NCBI GenBank assembly: GCA_002812745.2
Contig: NCSJ02000042.1
Coordinates: 124,001 to 188,000, forward strand
Length of the DNA stretch: 64,000 bases
Reading direction: 5' to 3'
Origin: Scytalidium lignicola
Lineage: Eukaryota > Ascomycota > Leotiomycetes
Numbering within the stretch: position 1 is the first letter of the stretch; every line of letters starts with the position of its first letter. This document shows, one piece after another, positions 33,771 to 45,914 of the stretch. Below the pieces are notes generated by a model. It had not been told where the DNA came from, searched no databases, and was given only the letters and a program-made list of their open reading frames with translations. The position numbers and the translations under genes were made by a program.

Positions 33771-35804
33771 TCTTGGTCTGGTTTTTCAAAGGATAATGGT
33801 TGTTATGGAGTTTAGAATGAGTCAAAAGGATACCAAAACACCGTTGAATTATGTGTAGCTCGTTCTTTTATAGCAGGCAGAAGTTGAAACGATCCTCCAC
33901 TCCACATTACTATCGGGAGCTTACTATGTGGTACAAATTGGCCCGTCTGACAGTGGGTCCTTGGGTACGTGGCCGAGGATTCGCAACAGTTCTGCCGCTC
34001 TATTCAGCCTGCGGGGTCGGCCCCATCGCCGGATATGTCAATCATGAATCGCATTTTCTCGGATGTTGAATCATTGCATCTGAATAATTCTTCGAGAGAA
34101 ACCCTAGCAGGAGCCGAGGTTCCCCGAGAGCATCAAACCAAGATCACACACGCAGAGAAATTTACGATTGGGGGAAACTTTTTGATTTTTACTAAAGCTT
34201 TTTGATTTAATACGGGGATACCCTGTAAACATATATTTTCACCACTACATAGACTTAAACTTTTCCTTTGTTGGCTGGCGTTGTGGGCGTAGGCTGTAAA
34301 TGTATGGGGCGTGGCAAGCCCGAGAAACGATGGATCTGCTTTAGTCTTAGTTTTATAGTTGCCCAATGGTGGCTCGGTATCCTATAACTAAATCAATCAT
34401 CAATCAATCAATCATAATTCTTCGAGAGAGGCATATTCAGGACATATTAAGTGATACAATTATGCCTTCAAAAGGGACGCTGTCTTGATGCTGATTTTTA
34501 AAACAAAATCACACAATTTGAATACTTCACACCGCAGTTTATTTTTATGTATTTTCAATTCGGTGAACACAAAATCTAGGACCTGATCTTACGTTATCCG
34601 TGATTTCAATTTTCTTTATAATAGATTTGTAATGCGAGTGAATTTGTATTTAATTGGAGTGCACTTTTGGCGGAGCTCATTAGACTAATAGTTTAGAACA
34701 TATCTGAATATAGTATTCCTTTGCATAATTAATGATAAGTTGTCATTATTATAGTTTAAGTTTTTCATGTATTCGAATATGACGTAATTTAAACCTTGCT
34801 CAGCTTTCATTTCTATCTCTCTATGGTTATTATGGCAGTGTGGTGCATGCCAGCGGTAACTACAACGAATCCACAACTTATCATAACATGCTCTAGATAT
34901 TTTCAGCATTACCACCTGCACTGCTACCAAGGCCTTGAATATTGATAGTCTAAGCAAGAAAATTTTTCTTTCCCCAATCTTGAAACTATTCGCGTGATCT
35001 AAAATATTGGCTTTTCAGCAAGTATTATACACCCTGAAAATAACAATGGTTCAATTTATTTTATAAAAAAAGAATACAGCAAAGCAAACTTTTAGTTATT
35101 GTTTCACCATAACAGAGGCTATAATCCCTGCCATTGTTAGGTTATCTAGGTAGCCAAGTACGTCTTATATTGTGAATCTATTTTATTGACTTGTTACATT
35201 ATGGTATATCAAGCTTCCTGTGGTTTTCTGCTTATGAAAGCCTCTTGTTCTTATTAGTAGAATTATTCCAAGGACAGTACTGATCGTCTCATGTCTTGAA
35301 GTGCATCACTGCTAGCACGACCATCTGCTACTTGAGGTCTCTGAGCTGCGATAACGCTTCTTAGCACGCAAATATTAAATCACCTTGTGTTGTATCCTAT
35401 AATATGTAATGATAACTCGACTCGGTAATAAAACCTAGTGGCATTCGAATAGTGTAGTTGACTAGCCGATGGCGAGCAACTTCACTCTTCCGGTATTCTT
35501 TCGATTACGGTTATTTTAACTTCGTTAATGAACTCTGATATTAGGAATTGAATGATTTGAAAATTATATTGTTCATCTGATCAGGCAGTAGCGTACCTAT
35601 TCATAAAATATGCAATTGCATAAAGCAGCGACGTGATTGACTAGTCAACTAGGTCATCGCTAAGCCATTTACGGTCTTGGATGCGGAGTGTAAAACGAGC
35701 CATCTGCGGGAATCAAGTCATAACTCAATTCTTCCAACCAGAACAACCAGTCTTTTCCAACTGATACTCATCAGAATATTCTTACAGATTAGGTATTATT
35801 CATT
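33771..35804. other. Intergenic with short ATCA repeats
   Basis: No gene recognised over 2 kb. AATTCTTCGAGAGA occurs at about 34085 and again at about 34416. A run of AATC/ATCA repeats lies at 34390-34413. The right half is AT-rich. Confidence 0.45.
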
Positions 35805-37485
35805 ATGGACAGAACTGACTCCGATCCTACTACTGGATCTCGACGTACCGGGGGTTGGCAGAAGAAACCCGACACAGTGCCAGACTCGATTAGCCGGAAA
35901 CGAGAAAGAGATCGTAGAGCGCAAACTGTTTTGCGCGAGAAGAGATATGCTCACATCAAGAGTCTCGAGACTAAATTGGCATTTTATGAAGAGAACCAAG
36001 ATGAGCGTTTGAAACGGCTTACTAACATAGCTATGAAGCTGTACCGTGAAAATCTGATGCTGCGGAAACAGATGTCCCGCATATATTCCTTGATATCGGA
36101 TATCAAAAGCCTAGGCAACTTTGAGACATGCACATTTTCTGCCGAGGAATTAGCAATTCTGCAGGATCCTCAGTTAACTAGTCTTTCCGATGGTGAGTTT
36201 TAATACAACTTATCTGTCACATATTCACACCATGTTAGCTGATTCTAATTTCTAGGCAAGGGAACCGAACTACCTAGAGAAGCAATAGAAACTACTATTC
36301 GTAGAGTGGAAGCTAAACAAGATGGAGCAAGCTACTCTAGTATCACATCGTTTCCAGGTCAAAATGCTTCCACTAATTGTTACATTCCTTTTGAAAGAGA
36401 TACAGAGCAGATATACCACCTCAATTTAGACGCCTCTTCATCTTCTATATTTACCCCGCACTTATCTAACCCTATATCGCATAGCCAACCAATCGCTAGA
36501 TCAACTTCCGAGAATTCAGGGGCAATGTCCTATCATCCTAATGATCTGCCGTCTGCATCTGGCTATTCCAGTTTCTATCACCCATTATCATCAGATCACA
36601 TCAACAGTACTCAATTACCTCAAAGTACACTGTTGTTTACCAATCCGGTCCTGGATGGCAGTAGCTTTGACGTTGCCGAAAAACCGTTTTCTGATGAAGA
36701 CAGACTCGCCGAATCTCAATGTCTCGAAATATTGGACCTCGCTTGCTCTGGGTTTCTCTGGGTACCAGTTTTGGAAACATGGGCAAAAGTTCCACCTACA
36801 GTTCCATCCATCTACCCAAGACATGAGCCACTGTTCGATTTTCTGTCAGATTTTGATTCTGAGATGATTTCATCTTTTCCAGAGATTCCAGATCCCATTG
36901 ATCTATTATACGGAAGCAGAACAAATGCTCTCGCAAATGCCTTTGCTCAGAATGTAAAGAGGTGGTGTGAGAGAGATGTAGAGAGGTTGGCAATTGGACA
37001 TTTGCTTTATTTATATACAAAGGTACACGTTGTTTATACTCCTTCCATGGTTGATGTTTGTCTAATAATGAATGTAGTGGCGACTATCTCCAACTAGAGA
37101 AAGGTACGAGCGACTGCCAACATGGTTCTGTCCAACAGAAGACCAGTTAAAAGATGAGCATCATATTGCTTTCGACCAGTTAGTTTGGCCTCGTATTCGA
37201 GGTGATTTTATAAAATTCGGATCTGGACTTTCAATTACCGTTGTAGAACAAATCCTCCGCCTTTTTGCTACCAACTTACGAGTTATATGGACGGACGCAC
37301 CAATATTAGAGCGTGATCCGGAAGAGGGGGGGCTTAGGATGCGGCCGGATTTTTATTATACCCTCATCCATGAAGAGGGATGGGCACTGAAATCACAGTT
37401 CGTGATAGAGTATCCCCAATTTGTGGAGGGTATGGAGCTTGAGCGGATAGTGTGTGACGCACACAGAATGGTGCAAGTTCCGTGA
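35805..37485 (+). CDS. bZIP-type transcription factor with DUF3425-like C-terminus
   Basis: Three exons, 35805-36192, 36256-37022 and 37078-37485 (introns 63 and 55 bases), give 520 residues. A basic region near residues 29-52 (SRKRERDRRAQTVLREKRYA) is followed by a leucine-zipper-like coil (HIKSLETKLAFYEENQ, then ENLMLRKQM). The middle is Ser-rich and probably disordered. The last 130 residues carry the pattern of the fungal bZIP-associated DUF3425 domain: RLPTWFCPTEDQLKDEHH, DQLVWPRIRGDFIKFG, LRVIWTDAPILERD and KSQFVIEYPQFVEGMELER. The protein should act in the nucleus as a DNA-binding regulator. Basic-region spacing is slightly unusual because no classical NxxAAxxSR is seen; ERDRRAQTVLREK is the equivalent. 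The gene looks intact. Target genes are unknown. Confidence 0.85.
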
Positions 37486-38068
37486 GGGTTAACAAATGTA
37501 ATTTTGTCAGTCTATATATTCATCATGGTGGTTGAAGATAGACTATTTGTGAGTATAATGTAATTAATAATTTAGTTGGCATGTTAAAAGAATTATTATT
37601 TCTCTTATTCCTCAAAACAACGAATGTTGGTACAAATATAGCTTAGTAGTCCATACCATTCATAACAGCTGGCTGTTTGACCTGAATCCTCACCTATACG
37701 AAATTTGTTTCTGTTTAGAAAGGCGAGCATGGCTGCTTCAACTGCAATATAGGATATGCTCAGGTGAGCAATTATGAGACCAGCGGGAGAAGCGAGTGAG
37801 CAGTGGTGAGCAACTGGAAAGCGCTAGAGTCACTATAAGCATGCATGATTCTATTTTAGCTCGTCTTGGTTCACTTAAAGCCCGGCTACACCTGACAACT
37901 CAACAGGACTCCGGATGTATTAGGGCTGAAGAGAATTGTAAGACTCTTACGCATTTACGTATTTATTACTGAAGTTTTTCGTGGACTGGGATATATATAA
38001 GCTGATGCATCCTTAATGTATAGCATTCAACAATTAAATACTCTACAGTCTAGACTTATCATATTTCA
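37486..38068. other. Intergenic with a promoter for the next small gene
   Basis: TATATATAA at 37992-38000 lies about 70 bases before the ATG at 38069. GAGCA-rich short repeats occur at 37760-37815. No other feature is seen. Confidence 0.4.
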
Positions 38069-38245
38069 ATGTCTTCGAAAGTAAAGGCCGAAAAGTTAGA
38101 AGAAAAGTTGTTCCCCAGAGTGTACAAATACACAGTTCCTTTCATAATTTGTATGACTTTTACATACTGGATTCAACCCCGACCAGGCCGATTTTCCCCT
38201 ATTTCCTTCATTGTCTTCTTCATCCTCCACATATACTCAATATGA
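38069..38245 (+). CDS. Small putative two-span membrane protein
   Basis: An ATG at 38069 opens a 58-codon frame. A lysine/glutamate-rich start (MSSKVKAEKLEEKLFPRVYK) is followed by a hydrophobic span (YTVPFIICMTFTYWI), a short QPRPGRFSP hinge and a second hydrophobic span to the end. Support for a real gene is the TATA box about 70 bases upstream, the pyrimidine-rich leader with CAAT before the ATG, and the regular amphipathic-plus-two-span layout. I do not recognise a family. It is convergent with the small cysteine-rich gene that ends at 38285. It could also be the first exon of a longer gene. Confidence 0.4.
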   Translation: MSSKVKAEKLEEKLFPRVYKYTVPFIICMTFTYWIQPRPGRFSPISFIVFFILHIYSI

Positions 38246-38284
38246 ATGATTTCATGTTGACAGTCACAGCTGTGAGTCAGAGTA

Positions 38285-38602
38285 CTATAGCCTTGAGTCG
38301 GGACGAGGTGGTGGAGGTGTTGGTGTGCCACAGCTACAAGTTCCGCATTCACAGTCACAGTCAACCTCGGGGTCTAGGGTAGGATCTTTGGAGATCGGGG
38401 TAAGCACACGACCCATAGTCTCGCTCCCAGTCTCGACATGGACGTTGATGCTATATTTCGGTCGAGGAGGTGGAGCTGCTCCCATATTATAGCAGGTTTG
38501 ACACTTCCCATGGCTACAATCGGGGCATATATCTCCATAAATGCCCACGTTGACTTCACGCATGCATCTGCAACACTGCCAGTATCCTTGAAAACTAGAC
38601 AT
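38285..38602 (-). CDS. Small cysteine-rich zinc-ribbon-like protein
   Basis: I start this at the ATG at 38602 (MSSFQGYWQCCRC) rather than the in-frame ATG at 38707, because cysteine-rich relatives begin just before the first CxxC. It is 105 residues without introns. The core WQCCRC...YGDICPDCSHGKCQTC has four CxxC-type pairs that could bind two zinc ions. This pattern is common in small fungal proteins of unknown function. A Pro-rich linker follows, then a second cysteine group CDCECGTCSC and a PTPPPPRP tail. There is no signal peptide or membrane segment. The role is unknown. Confidence 0.6.
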   Translation of the reverse strand: MSSFQGYWQCCRCMREVNVGIYGDICPDCSHGKCQTCYNMGAAPPPRPKYSINVHVETGSETMGRVLTPISKDPTLDPEVDCDCECGTCSCGTPTPPPPRPDSRL

Positions 38603-39052
38603 GTTAAAACTGTGCTTCACCAAAGTTGGTCCGTTGCAGAGGTTTCTTAATTGTAAGTTGGGTGTCGAGTTGGTATCGAGCTGATGGCGTTCGGGTTTTG
38701 AGATCAATCTAAGAGATGGAAGAGCCTCGCGTCTTAAAACGCCTCAGTCACGAGAAATTTCTCGAAATTTGCCTCGCCCTGCAGCACAAGTCCACCTTTA
38801 TCTCATTGGGCCATCGGCCACCTTCTGGGCGTGAGCATCTGCATGTGAGCATGTGAGCATGAGAGTGCCCGACCTAAGCCTCAGCGGACAATAGGCCCAA
38901 CATTGCACACGTGTATATAGTTTTGTTATGTTTTTTTCTTTCTTTTTTTNCATAAAAAAAAAAGCTAAGAATCGTATATTTAATGGCGAACAAATATTAA
39001 AGGTACACCTCTCTTAAAGTCCTTGGACACTTGCTTCTTTGCCAACATCGAG
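38603..39052. other. Short intergenic region
   Basis: Contains GAGCATGTGAGCATGTGAGC-type direct repeats at about 38832-38865 and a T run ending in N near 38950. No gene recognised. Confidence 0.45.
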
Positions 39053-41169
39053 ATGGGGGAAGTTGTTTTGGGTGTTGTTTCTAGCGGGTTCGCAGTTGCA
39101 TCGTTGGCAATACAGCTCGTGGAAGCGTCGCAGAAACTGTATGGCCTCTGGGACTCATTCATCGAGGCGGATTCATCTATCGAGCGGATTAAAGACCACC
39201 TCCTTGTGATGCAAATTATATCTGGTAGCATTATCGGTATTTGCGAGGACCAACCGAGGCTAGCATGTGGTGATGCCGTGCTCAAAAGCCTTCAATGTTG
39301 CAAGGCAAGGATATTGAAGCTCGAAGAGGTATCACACTGCAAAGCTCTTGGCGTCGAACCTAATTTTATGAAGAAAAACTGGGTAAATCTCAAGCTAGCT
39401 CTGAAAGATAAAACCATTGAAAAGATAGAATCTCAACTGGGAAGTAATGTTATGATGCTCCTGTTAAGTCTGCAGCCTTTTTTTCAGTGAGCTTAGCCTT
39501 GGAGATCACATTGAAAATGACTGACTTGAATTTAGTCATGTACACCGACATGATGTCTTCTCGATCAAAGAAGCCATCGCTAGCCTTTCATCTCCCCAGA
39601 AGCCTCCAAAATCTGATAATCATCAAGGAGCACAATTTGATATGAAGAATCACAGCCCAAATTATCAACGAACGCCCACACATGGGATTAGATCAACACA
39701 AATGGTTCAGGGTAGGAATAAAAAATTAGAATTATTTTCCAGATGGCGACATCATCACTCATTTTTCAGGCTTGACTCTGTCGCCGTTATCGAGAAAGCC
39801 TTGTCCAGGTTAGGGTTTTGTGTACCTGCAACATGGCGTGGAACCTCACGTCCTTACCTATTTGATATTTTGTATACATCCCTGAGCTCTCCACAATACT
39901 ACCTAGCAGAGCAAACCCTTCTAGTTAACATCAAGAGACGTTTGCGCGTCATGCTTTCAGTACTATCTTTTCAAATCCAAACTTCGAGTCTCCCGATATC
40001 AGTCACCTGCTATCCAGTAGTTCCCTGTGAGCATCAGATCTTCAACTTGTGCGTAGACGGCAATTTCGATGCTGTGAGGACTTTGTTTGAGACTTCTCGT
40101 GCATCGCCTTTTGCAGTCAACCAGCATGGGGAAAACTTATTGCACGTAAGGCAAACTATGATTCTACGAATTCAACTAATCAATCCAGGCTGCTGCTCGA
40201 TATGCCCATGCTGAGCTGTGTAACTATTTGTTAGATATCGGCGTTGACGGATCCGCGTATGATGACCGTCTTCTAACACCTCTGGATCATCTCGCTCGTA
40301 AGATCTGTATGAGCTTCGCTTTCCCCTCCAGAGTTGTGAACACAATTCGAGCACTTGTAGAGAAAGGTAACTGTCAGCCACTACTCCCTCTTACAAGTAA
40401 CGCAGTCGCTTTCTACCGTGGGCCAGAAGAAGGCTTTGCTTGGCTTTTTGCCTCTGAATACGCATGTGTCGACTTGGAAAATCGTGATTCGGAGGGCTGG
40501 ACTCTGCTAGGCGAGGCCGCATTCAACTTTGGATGGTGGTCACAATTAGGAACCGATGACCCTGCTATAGGTTGGCAAGCTTTATACCTTCTAAGAGCAG
40601 GTGCAAATCCGCATGCAACAAGTTCAGGAAGTGGGCTCACGCCTCTAGACACTTTCTTGCGAGGATGCACGCGTTATCAAGTCGAAGATGCCAGAGGATG
40701 GCTCCAGGTTTTATGCCAGAGCGGAATTGATTTGGGAAAATATGCCGACGAGGAACAGAGGATCCACGGCCATGAACAGTATCTAAAATCGACATGGGAT
40801 GAAGACCTCTGGAGGTGGATTCCAACAAAACGGAGGGTCGTATACAAATATGGACAATCATCTGACCAACTTCGGATTTGGATAGATGACTTTGATGCCC
40901 TAAGCTGGTTTCGATGTGGCCGATTCGACTTGGATATCTTCGAAACTTGCTCCTCGGCCGAGAGCACTCTACGGTGGGAAAAGATGAATGCTCAAGATGA
41001 CCTTTTAGAAGTTATTGAACAAGATAATCCGTTAGAACCTCTGCCTAATATTTATCAGTCTGTTCAGAAGTATCTTTCTGTCTTCTTTCAAAAGCAATGG
41101 TTCCGATTCTTATGCATTTCATTTGCGTTGCATTATTTTTTGCATTTAATACTTGTAAGAACCCAATAA
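39053..41169 (+). CDS. Ankyrin-type protein with fungal STAND N-terminal domain
   Basis: Three exons, 39053-39486, 39536-40145 and 40189-41169 (introns 49 and 43 bases), sum to 2025 bases and 674 residues. The N-terminus MGEVVLGVVSSGFAVASLAI...LVEASQKLYGLWDSF is the helical domain found at the start of many fungal STAND/NLR-type proteins. The middle third (about 145-340) is unassigned. From about 330 the sequence reads as ankyrin-like repeats: FNLCVDGNFDAVRTLFETSR, GENLLH|AAARYAHAELCNYLLDIG across an intron, and GWTLLGEAAFNFG...ALYLLRAGANPHA. No NACHT/NB-ARC nucleotide-binding motif is seen, so this is a receptor-like protein without the ATPase core. The last 20 residues are hydrophobic and could anchor it. 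Such proteins are linked to non-self responses and programmed death in fungi (family knowledge, not shown here). Confidence 0.75.
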
Positions 41170-41811
41170 TTAAGAAGAGTAGGGTTTGATGAGATATAAA
41201 TCACGCAACTATTTATATTATTAAGAAATATAAATTTAAAAATTGAAGGCGAACGGCTAATACTAGCGTTAATGGGAACCTAGCTTAAATTTCTTATATT
41301 TTGGAAGTAACTGGCATACAGATTCATAGATTGGTTTGTGATAAAACGAGCCAATTGTAGTATCAATGTTAAAAATTATATCTTCAAGTACAGCTCAACC
41401 ACACCTATGTAATTACAACCTGTCATATTAAAAANCTGATATTAAAATCACGTCAAATTATATCCCTACAACGGAGGAAGGCAAAATTACTATTTAGTCG
41501 GATTCTTAAATACACATATATTAGAGCAGGAAACATAGCGAAGACGGAAGCAGTGTATCACAGTAATTAGAGGCGAGAAAGGTCAACAGAAAGCAGAAAC
41601 ATAACATAAGTAGACAGACATAAAGAAAGACACCAAAGAAAAAAAGGGGAAAGTGAGGGATAGCCAAAGAGTCACATGTGGAGGAGGAGAAAGGACAAGG
41701 GAGGAAGAAAATAAGACCATTGGAGAAGACACCCAAATGGGTCACCTCCAGCTTAACACCTCAAGTTAGATAGACCTCAATTCTACAGAGATGTCCACAG
41801 GTAAGACTATG
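41170..41811. other. Short intergenic region
   Basis: AT-rich to 41510, then purine-rich (GAAAGAGA-like) to 41700, with an N after an A run near 41435. No gene recognised. Confidence 0.45.
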
Positions 41812-44800
41812 TTATTTGTAACGAGTCACACTGGGACGAGTTCGTATCACGCTCGTGACCGGCTTCGCGGTATTAGACTTATGCGGATTTTTCAAGCCGA
41901 GTCGAACACGAGGCAGAGAGTGCATGGCATCCACAGTCTGCGTGGGTACTCGCAGCACGGTTTCGCGGTACATGGTTCCTGTGGTGACATCGTAGGAGCA
42001 TGCCAGCGCTCTCTTCATGCCGCCTTCAGATCCGCCAATAATCAGGGCCACGGGCGGGCGGCAAGCATAGAAGAGCGTTGCGGTCATGGAGCAGGTGTCG
42101 ATGAGTGTGAAGACCTAGGGACTAACATTAGCCGCCCATATGCTTGGTTATAAATGGCTGCTTTGGCGCTCTACGTACCTTCATGCTGCCGAAGTCGCTT
42201 CTGCTTTTTGAATCTGCCTGAGAGAATGTTAGATGCTCTGGGTTGCAGCTTCCTTCATTGCTTGTACTGTTTTCATGATTGTTATTGTTTCCATTGATGT
42301 TATTGCTCCCATTAACCGTTCTGCAATTTGGGCAGGGGGAGCAGGGGTCTACGGCCTCGACTGGATATGTCCAAACTTCGCCGTTCTCGACAACCCCATT
42401 AGCATTCAACAATGGCACATCGTCGCCCGACTCAACATCTACGACTACGTCTTCCTTGAGTTCGCGGTAACACTCGCGATGTGTGTGCCGTGAAAGGGGC
42501 GAGCCGTAAGGGCCCCATTTCAATCTCTCCATCCTCAGGCCGAAAAGTTTCTCTTCGATCACTGCGAGCGGAACGTAGCCCTCGATGCCAAAGAGACACG
42601 GCTCAACTTCATGAAACTTGCCTGAGAACAGACGAGGAAGGTGCCACGGTGCGGAGAACATAATCAGCAGCGCCAATCCGAAGAAGAAGCCGCCGACCCC
42701 AAGCATCGGATTCGAACTCCCTGGTAGTCCGCCTCCCACCCCGAGAAAGACTATGCCAAGGAACAGGAACATCGGCGAGAAAGCCACGCTGTAGAGGATC
42801 AGTCGTCGCAAGAGCGTCATCCTATTGACGAACTGAACATCCTGAAACGACGACCATTGGATCATAGCGCCCTTGCAACCGTCTACCACGACGGTGTCGT
42901 TTTCTCCAACTCCGCAGATTTGGACATCCGGGTAGATATCCCACAGGCTGGAATCATACTGATCCGACATCTTCTCCCATGGCTCATCGAGGTCCTTGGG
43001 GAGAAGACAAATCAGGCGTTCCATCAGTCGATCACTATCCTGTGGCAAGGAAAGTCTATCCCGGGAGCGTAAGCAAGATCTCAGTTCGAGATGAATAATG
43101 AGGATGAAATAAAGTGCCGCTATCAAAAAAATAAAAAATAAAAAATAAATAATTGGGATGCCTTTACCTTGCAAATGCTTGGAACGCAGAGTCGGAACTA
43201 TCAATCGGCGGCCGGATCCTGAGCAGTCCCATGAGGATGTAGGCCAAATGCCTCCGATGGCCACTTCCCGCCAGCTTCCGCACCTTCAAGCATGCGAGGG
43301 CGATGGTGACAAGTTCAAGACGGCTTAGGGGCAGGTTGGTGAAGTGTTCGACCAGCTGGCGTGAAGCACCGGCATCTTTCCATGCTCTCTCGGCCAGCTG
43401 GACTTTGGGGACGGCTACGGGCTCGTTTCTATTCTCGACCAACATCACCGTGGTGCTCTTGCTGAGCAACACTTCAGTCAGAGTCCAGGCTCTTTCACCC
43501 CATTCCACCAGGGCATCATTCGCATCATTGGCATCTTTGTTTTCGCGATCGCGTACTATAACAATGGTAGTTTCAGCCTCGCGGATGACATCGCTCATGG
43601 TATAGACCTAGTAGGACAGAATATCAGATTAATAAAACGTACATCATGGATCAGAGGGAAGGGAGGGGGAGGATAATCACATCATCATCCGTCAACTCTT
43701 TGATCTCATCTGGGTCGGTCACTTCACGCTCGCACTTCTCTGTCTCATCATACTTGGAAAGGGGCATGCATAGGTGGTCGAGCCAGAAAGCCCGGGGTTT
43801 CTTGTAGTCGTCTTTCACGGATGTCGCATAGTCTTGCACCGCATCCACGGCCTGCGCACATAGTTGTGCATAATTGTTCTCGGTCATAGCTTTTTTATCT
43901 TGGTCATTACCTTTAACAACACAAAACTGTGCCTTCGTGTACGATATAAAGACGTATGGTGTGTGATCATCCTGTCATCCAGCTGTTAGCACATTGAAGT
44001 CCGGGATTACCATGAGCTGTACGACCTACCCGTCCGACGGGTCTCGTCTCGTAACCAGGGGTCTTTTTTTCCTTGCCATCCGGGCCTTTGACGGTTTTGG
44101 GGATTAAATAGCAAAGGTACCTAGGCCTGAAGGCTCTATAACTTGGCGTGGCACCATCTGTAATCCAGGATGGATCTCGTAAACGCTTTTGAGAGATCTC
44201 CCTCCTATTCTCTCGATGGTTTCGGGCAAGACGAGGGTATCGGTATCCATTATACCGAAAGGGGAGGTATGCTCGTGGATCTTTGCCCTCGGGCCGTGAC
44301 GGGCTGGGAATAAATACCTGTGTGTTGTAGACGCCCGAATTAGTTTACAGGCGGATACCGCACCTGTGATAGAAGCCGATCCATGCTTACGAAGAAGGTG
44401 ATGCCCAGGCTTCCTAGCACCCAGCGCCAGGCAAAAGATTGCCAGTCTTTCCCGTCCCACTCTTTAGGTTTGGATCGCTTAGACCAATGGATGCCGTGGA
44501 AAGGAAAGGTGGCCAGGCGCAACAACCGGGGCGCCGAGTTTCTGATGATAGTTCGATCCCAGGTGCTGTTCTCCAGAGTGCAGAATGAGTCCCTCGTCTG
44601 AACACAAAGAAGCTCAAACTTGCCCGAAGCCGGATTGAGGGTACATTCAAACATTTCGGTTCCGTCTTTCGTCCTGCCCATACCGTCGACGGCAGCATAT
44701 TTATCGACGGGGTTGTATTGCAACTTGGCAGGATAGTACAGCCGTGGCCTCTTCCATCGCCAAGACGGGAGGCGGTCACGGTTGACGGCCGCTCGATACC

Positions 44801-45541
44801 AGCCGTGGGCATCATTGAAGTTGGCAATGTCGGCTGGCATCTCGTCTCCATCATGGGCTATATTGGTTGCCATGTCTACGGTTTGCTCGTGGCAGGCGGG
44901 TCCTGGGGAAGCACTGGGCAAGTCAGCCCTAACACAAGACTTGCCGAAGAGAGTAGCATGGCCAAGTACTTACACGACGTCTAAACCCTCTTGGCTGGAT
45001 CGTAGTTCCCTGAGGCGCTGGAGCTAGATGTACTAGAGCCGGATGCGCTAGATTGGCTATTGGCTTCGTCGCGGGATTGATGGCCAGAGGATGGAGCACC
45101 TTAGCAGAGTTAGTTGAATGGACATAACACTTGGGAGGTCTGGCGAACATACTGGGTGTTTGGTTGATCTTCGCCGATAGCCTCTCCGCGGGAGTGCGCC
45201 AGTTCAGTCCACGCTGTGGAGAATGTGAAATCAATAGGTACTCTTATACCCACGAGACTGGGAACGTACCTGGGCCTCGATGACCTTGCTCTTGATTATC
45301 TCGACGTCTGAGGTGTGCCGGGGCGTATTGGGTGGTGCCTGGCAAGCATGAGTCCGAGCTGTCCCCAGGGTTAATTCTAAAAGTGCTTACCATTTGCAAG
45401 ATTCGTATAATTAAGGGGGAAAGCTTGTGTGAAGCCTTGCGGTCTGGGCCCTCGTGGGCTGGATGGCTTTAATGAGGATTTCTGGTGGTGGAGCCGCAGC
45501 ACGGCTTCGAGGGAAGAGCCGCAAAGAGTGGACCAATCCAT
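41812..45541 (-). CDS. Large HET-like membrane protein
   Basis: Minus-strand gene whose 3' two thirds are clear: exons 44902-44364, 44317-44030, 43971-43681, 43607-43168, 43079-42179 and 42114-41812, all GT-AG and in frame. The 5' part is less certain: ATG at 45541 (MDWSTLCGSSLEAVL), exons 45541-45391 and 45338 to about 45269, then two short Ser-rich pieces that do not join in frame, possibly because of single-base errors near 45105 and 44985. The core resembles the fungal HET domain: HTPYVFISYTKAQF, then FWLDHLCMP, then YTMSDVIREAETTIVIV. After it come two or more membrane spans (LYSVAFSPMFLFLGIVFLG and FFFGLALLIMF). The tail (FTLIDTCSM and CSYDVTTGTMYRETVLR) matches a group of roughly 1000-residue fungal HET-like proteins. 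HET-type proteins act in heterokaryon incompatibility. It is divergent from the CorA-like gene. Confidence 0.7.
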
Positions 45542-45914
45542 CGTCGCGCCCGGACCCCCTTTTCTTTGCTGGGTCGGGTAGGCCCGATAAACCTCCGGCG
45601 TGAGATTGGGTGCCTCGCGTTTCGACTCTTCCCCAGATGGGGATGCGGCTGATCAGAACATCACGCGCTGGGCGCCTCCTCAGAGCCTCGCGCTGCTGAA
45701 TGCGCATCGTGGTGCCTCGCCCAACCAGCGAGGGCAATGGGCAATGTAACCTTTCACGCCCACGTTTCCGGGGCGCTGCAGGAGACTGGTGGTCCTCGTG
45801 GCCCTCGATGTCGTACGCAGTATATAGCTTGTTTTGCCGCCTGGAGCAAAATCGATAGATACATCGATATATTGAACCCCTCAGCCCCTATCGCCACTGC
45901 ACCAGGGTGGAAGG
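45542..45914. promoter_or_regulatory. Shared promoter region of the divergent HET-like/CorA-like pair
   Basis: 373 bases separate the two ATGs. A TATATAG at 45821-45827 sits about 90 bases before the CorA-like start. The sequence is GC-rich except around 45840-45880. No operator-like repeat is obvious. Confidence 0.4.

Noticed and set aside
42279..43072. Several plus-strand frames opposite the HET-like gene
   Set aside because: They are shadows of the minus-strand exons, whose translation shows conserved family motifs and membrane spans.
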